This document shows, piece by piece, positions 6,467 to 10,936 of a DNA stretch of 10,936 bases (position 1 is the first letter of the stretch; the number at the start of each line of letters is the position of its first letter). Origin of the DNA: an uncultured Clostridia bacterium (lineage in GTDB: Bacteria; Bacillota; Clostridia; Christensenellales; UBA1242); contig CAMOHL010000014.1 of the NCBI GenBank assembly GCA_946615295.1, forward strand, positions 1 to 10,936. Reading direction: 5' to 3'. The notes beneath the pieces were generated by a model, which was not told the DNA's origin, did no database searches, and was given only the letters and a program-made list of their open reading frames with translations. Position numbers and translations under genes: made by a program.

Positions 6467-7891
6467 GTGAAGAATAAATTTGTGTTTACCTTTGTTATGA
6501 TTATTATGGCTGCAATTATTGGTGCAGGTTTTTCTAGTGGAAAAGAAATATATTCTTTTTTTGGTCAATATGGTATTTGGTCTATTTTTATGGTGTTACT
6601 ATCTGCCATTTTGTTTTTTTATGTATTCTATATATTTTCAAAACTAGGACAAATAACAAAACCAAATTCAATCAGTGATATGACCGAAAAGATGTTTGGC
6701 AAGGCAAGTGTTTTTGTTGATATGATTTTTATACTTTGCTCATTCATAACATTATCTTCTATGCTTGCTGGGAGTGATAGCATTGGCGTTTTGATTTTTG
6801 GGGCTAATTATAACTTTTGCTACATTTCAATCATAACGGCATTGATAACAGCAGTTGTGGTTTCAGTGGGACTTAAATACATATATAAAATAACAAACAT
6901 ATTACTTCCAATAATCATAGTTTTTGTTGTTACAATACTTACAATATTTTTGATTCAAAATCCATCGATAAGTTTGTCAAACACTCAAAATTTTAGGGTA
7001 TTTCCTTCAATACTCTCTGCTGTTTTATATGCAAGTATGAATTCATTCACAAACATCTTTATTGTTGCAAAAACGGGTGAAAATCAAAAGAACAAAAGCA
7101 TTAAAATTGCGAGTTTAATTTCTAGTGTAGCACTATTTTTGCTTATATGTTTAATTTTGATTTGTTCTTTGCTTGGTGGATCCGAAATATACACAAGTGA
7201 TATGCCAATGGTTAGCATTGCATTTTCAATCAGCAGTGCCATGGGGGTGTGTTATTCTGTTTTGTTGTGGCTAGCAATTTTCACAACTTTGGCAGTGCTT
7301 GCATTCACTATGGTTGAGTGGCTAAATAGATTTATCAAAAACAAATTTGTGTGCTCAGTTATTGTTCTAACTCTTGGCTTTGTGTTTTCTAGATTTGGTT
7401 TTTCAACAATTGTTGATGTGTTCTATCCAATAGATGGAGCATTTGGTGCAATAATCATTGTTTATTCAATAATATATTATTATAAAAACCGAAAACAACT
7501 GAAATCAATCAGTGAAACATTAAAAAATAGTGATGAAAAAAACATTACAACAAAAATTCAAACAAAAGAAAATGTTAATTTAATTGATACCCAATCTGTT
7601 GATTTTAACAAAAATATTAGTAACAAAGATATTGAAATAGATGAAAATAAAGTTGCTGAAAATCCAAAAATAATAGAAAATAAATCAATGGAAACAAAAA
7701 AAGATAACATCAACAATCAATCAAAAAAACAATCGAAAAAAGAAAAATCAAATTCGAAAGATTTGAACTTTGATGATAGTGTTTATAGTATAAAGATAGA
7801 AAAGAAACAAGAAAAAAAAGTTGTTACAAAAAAGAAGAAGAATGGTGATGTGATAAAGGAAGTAACAGTATACAAAAAAGGTGCAAACTAA
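6467..7891 (+). CDS. YkvI-family multi-pass membrane protein with long charged C-terminal tail
   Basis: A 474-residue integral membrane protein. About ten hydrophobic segments lie in residues 5-340 (roughly 6-22, 37-58, 84-105, 117-136, 144-163, 181-200, 214-237, 260-285, 294-312, 322-339). The first contains IIGAGFSSGKEI, the signature of the YkvI family (COG3949), distant relatives of the APC/LeuT-type amino-acid and ion symporters. The substrate is unknown. Residues ~340-474 form a hydrophilic Lys/Asn/Glu/Ser-rich tail, mostly low complexity, ending in a more ordered strongly basic segment (KKVVTKKKKNGDVIKEVTV). I do not expect this tail in ordinary YkvI proteins of about 340-350 residues. 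The GTG start is chosen because it places IGAGF at the usual distance from the N-terminus and because the promoter ends six bases before it. Its stop codon lies in the loop of the terminator shared with the HIT gene. Confidence 0.9.
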   Translation: MKNKFVFTFVMIIMAAIIGAGFSSGKEIYSFFGQYGIWSIFMVLLSAILFFYVFYIFSKLGQITKPNSISDMTEKMFGKASVFVDMIFILCSFITLSSMLAGSDSIGVLIFGANYNFCYISIITALITAVVVSVGLKYIYKITNILLPIIIVFVVTILTIFLIQNPSISLSNTQNFRVFPSILSAVLYASMNSFTNIFIVAKTGENQKNKSIKIASLISSVALFLLICLILICSLLGGSEIYTSDMPMVSIAFSISSAMGVCYSVLLWLAIFTTLAVLAFTMVEWLNRFIKNKFVCSVIVLTLGFVFSRFGFSTIVDVFYPIDGAFGAIIIVYSIIYYYKNRKQLKSISETLKNSDEKNITTKIQTKENVNLIDTQSVDFNKNISNKDIEIDENKVAENPKIIENKSMETKKDNINNQSKKQSKKEKSNSKDLNFDDSVYSIKIEKKQEKKVVTKKKKNGDVIKEVTVYKKGAN

Positions 7892-7906
7892 TTGCACCTT
7901 TTTTTT
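7874..7906. terminator. Bidirectional terminator between the YkvI-family gene and the HIT gene
   Basis: AAAAAAGGTGCAA (7874-7886) is a perfect 13-bp complement of TTGCACCTTTTTT (7892-7904), with the loop ACTAA (7887-7891). The T-run on the right ends + strand transcripts. The A-run on the left becomes a T-run for minus-strand transcripts leaving the HIT gene, whose stop is at 7914. The YkvI-family TAA stop (7889-7891) is in the loop and its last codons form the left arm. Confidence 0.92.
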
Positions 7907-7913
7907 AAACATA

Positions 7914-8318
7914 TCACATTTTTAGTTTGTTCCACTGTGATTCCAAATCTTCAGCATCATTCTTAAATTTTGGCCATGCATCAAAATCAGTTGCATCCAT
8001 TTTTGGTAAGATATGAAAATGAAGATGAAAAACACTTTGTCCAGCTTCTTTGCCACTTGCATTCAAAATATTCACTGCCTTAAATCCCAAATTTTTGTAG
8101 TGATTTGCAACAAGTTTTGTTGTTTTGATAACTTCTTGCAAATAAAAGTCATCACATTCAAAAACATTTTCAAAATGTTTTTTTGGTATAACCAAAGTGT
8201 GTCCAAAAGTGTCCTTTGAAATATCCAAAAAAGCAAGGGTATATTCATTTTCAAAAATTTTGTAAGAAGGGCATTCTCCATTTACAATTTTGCAAAAAAT
8301 ACAATCATTATCTTTCAT
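7914..8318 (-). CDS. HIT-family nucleotide hydrolase/transferase (HINT/Ap4A-hydrolase-like)
   Basis: A 134-residue single-domain protein, normal for bacterial HIT proteins. The histidine triad is in SVFHLHFHILPK, with His98, His100 and His102; the middle or last His of this motif carries the nucleotide in the family's covalent mechanism (family knowledge). N-terminal DCIFCKIVNGECPSYKIFE has the Cys6-x2-Cys9 pair that commonly binds zinc together with downstream His residues such as His48. LAFLDISKDTFGHTLVIPKKH is the classic HIT beta-strand/loop pair. Likely substrates are AMP-linked nucleotides (phosphoramidates or dinucleoside polyphosphates); which one cannot be decided here. The ATG has a strong minus-strand ribosome binding site (GGGAG, complement of 8325-8329). 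It ends with TGA, which shows that TGA is a stop in this genome. It converges on the YkvI-family gene and diverges from the 8576 gene. Confidence 0.95.
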   Translation of the reverse strand: MKDNDCIFCKIVNGECPSYKIFENEYTLAFLDISKDTFGHTLVIPKKHFENVFECDDFYLQEVIKTTKLVANHYKNLGFKAVNILNASGKEAGQSVFHLHFHILPKMDATDFDAWPKFKNDAEDLESQWNKLKM

Positions 8319-8334
8319 AGTTTTCTCCCATAAA

Positions 8335-8362
8335 ATTATACATCAAACATTTTTATTTACAA
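8335..8362 (-). promoter_or_regulatory. Sigma-70 promoter of the HIT gene
   Basis: Read on the minus strand: TTGTAA (complement of 8357-8362), a 16-base spacer, and a perfect TATAAT (complement of 8335-8340). The predicted start is about 8328, so the leader is only ~10 bases and begins at the GGGAG ribosome binding site. A 10-base perfect palindrome, ACAAATTTGT (8363-8372), abuts the -35 box and could be an operator. Confidence 0.65.
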
Positions 8363-8436
8363 ACAAATTTGTAATATTTGTCGCAAAAATATAGTTTTTT
8401 CAAGTTTAAAAAATATTGTTGAATTATTTTTTGAAA

Positions 8437-8473
8437 ATTTTTGACAAATTGAGTAATGAATAATGTCAAAAAT
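8437..8473. repeat. 10-bp inverted repeat in the divergent HIT/8576 intergenic region
   Basis: ATTTTTGACA (8437-8446) and TGTCAAAAAT (8464-8473) are perfect inverted copies separated by 17 bases. Each arm contains a consensus -35 hexamer, TTGACA, on opposite strands and pointing toward the other arm, but neither has a -10 box at the right distance. No T-run or gene end suggests a terminator. It could be a binding site for a dimeric regulator acting on both divergent genes. The rest of the 257-base region 8319-8575 holds the two promoters and otherwise AT-rich sequence with no gene I can support. Confidence 0.5.
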
Positions 8474-8541
8474 CGTTTTATGTTGTCTTTTTTTACTTTT
8501 ATATGACTACTTTTGTTTTAGGTATTTTTTTGGCGTTTTTT

Positions 8542-8569
8542 TGATATATAATTTGTTTGTATCAAGGAG
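8542..8569 (+). promoter_or_regulatory. Promoter (-10 region) and ribosome binding site of the 8576 gene
   Basis: TGATATATAAT (8542-8552) contains a TGn-extended -10 (TG A TATATA) overlapping a perfect TATAAT (8547-8552). There is no good -35, only T-rich sequence. The transcript would begin at about 8557-8559 and carry AAGGAG (8564-8569), a strong Shine-Dalgarno sequence 6 bases before the ATG. Confidence 0.6.
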
Positions 8570-8575
8570 AAAACT

Positions 8576-8977
8576 ATGAGTAGTACAAATTCAAAAAATA
8601 TTTTAAAGAAACTTGCAAACGATGCAAAGAACAGACTAAAAACTTGTTCTTACAAAAATAAGGAAGAAAATAGAAATATAAAGAGAAATATAGAATTTCA
8701 AAATCATATTAGAATGGTTATGGAAAGCAAATGTAAAACTCCCGACATAACTATAAAGATTATCAATGATTATGAAGAACGAGAGGCTTTTGAAAACAGG
8801 GTTTATGAACTTTTGAAAAGAAATGAAGATTGCATAAATCCACTCAAAGAACTTTCAGATAGCAAACTTCTTTCTGTTATGAGTGAGAGAGAAAAACAAA
8901 AATACATATTGAATCTTTCTGAAAAATATACTGAAGTTAGAAATAACTATTACAAATCAAAATCAGCATATCTATAA
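8576..8977 (+). CDS. Unrecognised 133-residue helical, charged protein
   Basis: I do not recognise this protein. The frame is well supported: a strong AAGGAG ribosome binding site, promoter-like sequence upstream, a terminator right after the stop, and the same codon bias as neighbouring genes. The protein is soluble, rich in Lys, Asn, Glu and Ser, with no signal peptide or membrane segment. The N-terminal ~45 residues (SKNILKKLANDAKNRLKTC...) are basic and probably amphipathic-helical; the middle (TIKIINDYEEREAFENRVYELLKR) and the C-terminus also look helical. Three Cys residues (24, 53, 86) are spread out and do not form a metal motif. It is a single-gene unit, divergent from the HIT gene and upstream of the DUF805 gene. 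A small regulatory or structural protein restricted to this lineage is possible; no function can be assigned. Confidence 0.82.
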   Translation: MSSTNSKNILKKLANDAKNRLKTCSYKNKEENRNIKRNIEFQNHIRMVMESKCKTPDITIKIINDYEEREAFENRVYELLKRNEDCINPLKELSDSKLLSVMSEREKQKYILNLSEKYTEVRNNYYKSKSAYL

Positions 8978-8985
8978 TGTTGCGG

Positions 8986-9014
8986 TTGCAGGCAGTTGCT
9001 TGCAATTTTTTTTT
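8986..9014 (+). terminator. Rho-independent terminator after the 8576 gene
   Basis: TTGCAGGC (8986-8993) pairs with GCTTGCAA (8998-9005) over 8 bp, including one G·T pair, around the tetraloop AGTT. A run of nine T follows (9006-9014). It starts 9 bases after the stop codon. Confidence 0.88.
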
Positions 9015-9043
9015 GTTTAGTTTTAAAATTTTTGTTGTTTAAA

Positions 9044-9073
9044 TTGCAATAATATTTAAGACTTTGATATAAT
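9044..9073 (+). promoter_or_regulatory. Sigma-70 promoter of the DUF805-SHOCT gene (near-leaderless)
   Basis: TTGCAA (9044-9049), an 18-base spacer, and a perfect TATAAT (9068-9073). A second TATAAT (9077-9082) abuts the ATG but has no -35. The expected start at about 9080 leaves at most ~4 bases before the ATG at 9084, with no Shine-Dalgarno sequence. Confidence 0.68.
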
Positions 9074-9083
9074 ATATATAATT

Positions 9084-9896
9084 ATGAAAAAAACAATATT
9101 TGATTATTATAAAGATTTTTTTAACAATAGTTTTAAATTCAAAGAAAAAACAGGGATTAAAGAGTTTTGGTTAACGATGCTAATAAATTTTGCAATAGGT
9201 AACTTGATTGCAGTTTTTTTTGCTATGCCTTTTGTTACAAATTTTAACATATTTTTAAAGGTTGAAATATCAGTTTTTTATTTGTATCAAGTGGTAAGCT
9301 TTTTGCCAGCAATTGCAATAATATGCCGAAGACTTAATGATGTTGGCAAATCGTATTGGTCATTTTTGCTGTTGCTTTTGCCATTGATTGGAGAAATTAT
9401 CTTTATTTACTATCTTTGTTTGCCATCAAGAAGAGCGATTTCATTATTGCCTATTTTTGCAATGCAAGAAAACTTGAAACAAAATGAGTTAAACGAAGAC
9501 GGGTTTCAGCAAGAACAATCAAATGAGAATGATGAAAATCAATTTGAATTTGATGAAAATAAAAGTGATTTTGATAATATAAAAATTGAAGACTATATTG
9601 TTGAAGAGAGTAACAGTAATATTACAAATGCTGAAAAAAACAATCAAAACATTGAAAGTGAAACAATTATTGAAGACAAAGCAAATTCTGATGGCAACAT
9701 AACTGTTAATGAAAATATGAATAGTGAAACAGCAGAAGAAATTGACAATACTTCAGTTGATGATAATTTCACAAAAAAACAAGAAGAAAATTTGTCAAGA
9801 AGTGAACAAATAGTGGCACTTCAGCAATTGAAAGATGAAGGAAAAATTTCTCAAGAAGAATATGAAAAAAAAGTGTATGAAATATTGAATAAATAA
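9084..9896 (+). CDS. DUF805 membrane protein with acidic linker and C-terminal SHOCT domain
   Basis: A 270-residue protein in three parts. Residues 1-~115 are a DUF805 (YhaH-type) domain: KEFWLTMLINFAIGN at the first membrane segment, further segments around 35-50, 63-80 and 92-112, and the family signature CRRLNDVGKSYWSFLLLL...PLIGEIIFIYYLCLPS. Residues ~128-237 are a strongly acidic, Asn/Glu/Asp-rich low-complexity linker. Residues 238-270 (SEQIVALQQLKDEGKISQEEYEKK) are a SHOCT module, a short helical hairpin often found at the C-terminus of bacterial membrane or lipid-associated proteins and proposed to mediate oligomerisation. The function of DUF805 is unknown. The ATG start is supported by the -10 box 10 bases upstream; no ribosome binding site is visible. 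The linker is probably cytoplasmic (inference). The gene is bounded by its own promoter and terminator, so it is not in an operon with hemW. Confidence 0.9.
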   Translation: MKKTIFDYYKDFFNNSFKFKEKTGIKEFWLTMLINFAIGNLIAVFFAMPFVTNFNIFLKVEISVFYLYQVVSFLPAIAIICRRLNDVGKSYWSFLLLLLPLIGEIIFIYYLCLPSRRAISLLPIFAMQENLKQNELNEDGFQQEQSNENDENQFEFDENKSDFDNIKIEDYIVEESNSNITNAEKNNQNIESETIIEDKANSDGNITVNENMNSETAEEIDNTSVDDNFTKKQEENLSRSEQIVALQQLKDEGKISQEEYEKKVYEILNK

Positions 9897-9902
9897 AAAA
9901 AT

Positions 9903-9927
9903 ATCCCAAAAATATGGGATTTTTTTT
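9903..9927 (+). terminator. Rho-independent terminator after the DUF805-SHOCT gene
   Basis: ATCCCA (9903-9908) pairs with TGGGAT (9915-9920) around a 6-base A/T loop, followed by T to 9927. It starts 6 bases after the stop codon. The T-run merges with the -35 box of the hemW promoter. Confidence 0.82.
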
Positions 9928-9954
9928 GTTTTTGCTGAAAATTTATTATATAAT
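9926..9954 (+). promoter_or_regulatory. Sigma-70 promoter of hemW (leaderless type)
   Basis: TTGTTT (9926-9931), a 17-base spacer, and a perfect TATAAT (9949-9954). Seven bases separate the -10 box from the ATG at 9962, so the mRNA should start at or next to the ATG. No Shine-Dalgarno sequence is present. The -35 is at the end of the upstream terminator's T-tract. Confidence 0.62.
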
Positions 9955-9961
9955 TTGATAT

Positions 9962-10936
9962 ATGATAAATTATATTGGATTATATGTGCATATACCGTTT
10001 TGTGAAAAAAAATGTGATTATTGCAATTTTGTATCTTTTTGCAAGGGAGATGAAGAAAAGGAAAAATATGTTTCGGCTTTGCTAAACGAAATAGAAATTC
10101 AAGGAAAAATCTATTCGAAAAAAAACTATGTTGTTGACACAATCTTTATTGGTGGTGGAACTCCAACAACAATGCTTGATGGACAAATTGAACTAATAAC
10201 AAAAAAAATCAAACAATGTTTTGCTGTTGATAAAAATGCAGAAGTAACAATTGAGTGCAATCCAAATTCTTTAACAAGAGAAAAACTTGTAGAATTTAAA
10301 AATTGTGGAATAAATCGATTGTCAATTGGACTTCAAACATATAACGACAGGCTTTTAAAGTTGATTGGTAGATTGCACACAAAAAAGCAATTTGACAATT
10401 CAATCAAACTTGCAAAATCTTTTGGCTTTGACAACATAAATGTTGATATTATGCTAGGTTTGCCAAATCAAAAAATGAGTGATGTAAAAAAAACAATAAA
10501 GCACTTAAAAAAGTTGGATATTCAGCATATTTCAGCCTATGGCCTTATTGTTGAAGATAGCACAAAACTTAAAAAAAATCTTGATAACAATTTGTATTCT
10601 TTGCCAAGTGAAGACATTGCAACAAAAATGTACGATTGGACAAACAAATATCTAAAAAAACATAAAATTTTTAGGTATGAAGTCAGTAATTTTTCAAAAG
10701 TAGGATTTGAGTGCAAGCACAACTTAAAATATTGGCAAGACAAAGAATGTTTGGGGCTTGGAGTAGTATCAAGTAGTTATGTTGAAAACACGAGATGGAA
10801 GAATGTTGACAGTCTTGCAATCTATCAAAAAACATTTGAAAATGTTTCAAAAATAGATCTTGACAATTTGCCTTTGGAAGATGTGGAAAAGCTAGATAAA
10901 CAATCAAAAATTGAAGAGTGTATTATGCTATCACTA
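9962..10936 (+). CDS. hemW: HemW-family radical SAM heme chaperone (3' end outside window)
   Basis: 325 codons are in the window, of ~375-385 expected; the frame is open at the right edge. The N-terminus YIGLYVHIPFCEKKCDYCNF carries the radical-SAM cluster ligands Cys14, Cys18 and Cys21 (CxxxCxxC). The next-but-one residue is Phe rather than Cys, which separates HemW from coproporphyrinogen dehydrogenase (HemN). Further motifs are FIGGGTPT (SAM binding), TIECNPNSL, GINRLSIGLQTYND, LGRLH-like IGRLHTKKQF, NVDIMLGLPNQ, HISAYGLIVE, RYEVSNFSK and CKHNLKYW. HemW binds heme and is proposed to insert it into apoproteins; it was formerly annotated as an oxygen-independent coproporphyrinogen oxidase. 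One oddity: where family members I recall read G-A-G-A-H-S-Y, residues 267-273 are GVVSSSY, with Ser271 at the His position. The start is the ATG at 9962, whose promoter ends 7 bases upstream. Nothing in the window shows whether the organism makes heme. Confidence 0.95.
   Translation, partial: MINYIGLYVHIPFCEKKCDYCNFVSFCKGDEEKEKYVSALLNEIEIQGKIYSKKNYVVDTIFIGGGTPTTMLDGQIELITKKIKQCFAVDKNAEVTIECNPNSLTREKLVEFKNCGINRLSIGLQTYNDRLLKLIGRLHTKKQFDNSIKLAKSFGFDNINVDIMLGLPNQKMSDVKKTIKHLKKLDIQHISAYGLIVEDSTKLKKNLDNNLYSLPSEDIATKMYDWTNKYLKKHKIFRYEVSNFSKVGFECKHNLKYWQDKECLGLGVVSSSYVENTRWKNVDSLAIYQKTFENVSKIDLDNLPLEDVEKLDKQSKIEECIMLSL

Noticed and set aside
8503..8544. 13-residue hydrophobic mini-frame (MTTFVLGIFLAFF) upstream of the 8576 gene
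   Set aside because: No ribosome binding site, ends within the -10 region of the downstream promoter, and is a product of a T-rich tract.
1..10936. CRISPR array, transposase/IS ends, tRNA or rRNA genes, riboswitch aptamers, toxin-antitoxin or defence genes
   Set aside because: I looked for regularly spaced repeats, terminal inverted repeats, conserved RNA cores and hallmark proteins; none can be supported, and the non-coding gaps are all under 300 bases.

Overview
The window looks like chromosomal core DNA from a very AT-rich, low-GC Gram-positive bacterium, probably an uncultured, fermentative, gut-type Bacillota (Clostridia-like). The evidence is pyruvate phosphate dikinase of the clostridial type, the dnaG-rpoD-trmK order, strong A/T codon bias and compact rho-independent terminators. 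TGA is used as a stop (end of the HIT gene) and tryptophan is encoded by TGG, so the standard bacterial code applies and a Mycoplasma-type code is excluded. Species-level placement is not possible from the sequence alone.

Layout. (1) 1-1106: 3' part of ppdK (PEP/pyruvate interconversion), closed by a strong hairpin terminator. (2) 1295-1906: an unrecognised ~203-residue protein with a possible Cys-His-Asp arrangement, with its own promoter and terminator. (3) 2059-6338: a four-gene run on the + strand, dnaG (primase), rpoD (housekeeping sigma factor, TTG start), trmK (tRNA m1A22 methyltransferase) and a coiled-coil/C4 zinc-ribbon protein. It is a version of the macromolecular-synthesis operon and ends in a hairpin that overlaps the last stop codon. 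(4) 6467-7891: a YkvI-family membrane protein with an extra ~130-residue charged cytoplasmic tail. It converges on (5) a minus-strand HIT-family nucleotide hydrolase (7914-8318), and both share one symmetrical bidirectional terminator. (6) 8576-8977: an unrecognised 133-residue helical protein, divergent from the HIT gene across a 257-base intergenic region that contains a 10-bp inverted repeat. (7) 9084-9896: a DUF805 membrane domain joined by an acidic linker to a SHOCT module. (8) 9962-end: hemW, a radical-SAM heme-chaperone family protein, cut by the window edge.

How it works together. Region 3 couples replication priming, sigma-70 transcription and tRNA modification, as in other Bacillota. 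The other genes are single-gene transcription units, each bounded by its own promoter and terminator. The most notable signal is regulatory. Four single-gene units (1295, 6467, 9084, 9962) have a good -10 box ending only 6-10 bases before the start codon and no Shine-Dalgarno sequence, which predicts leaderless or near-leaderless mRNAs. Other genes in the window (2059, 4938, 5637, 8318 minus, 8576) have clear ribosome binding sites. I see no mobile element, CRISPR array, RNA gene, riboswitch or defence system. Most of this is ordinary core genome; the less familiar parts are the two unrecognised proteins, the tails on the two membrane proteins, and a Ser where I expect a conserved His in HemW.
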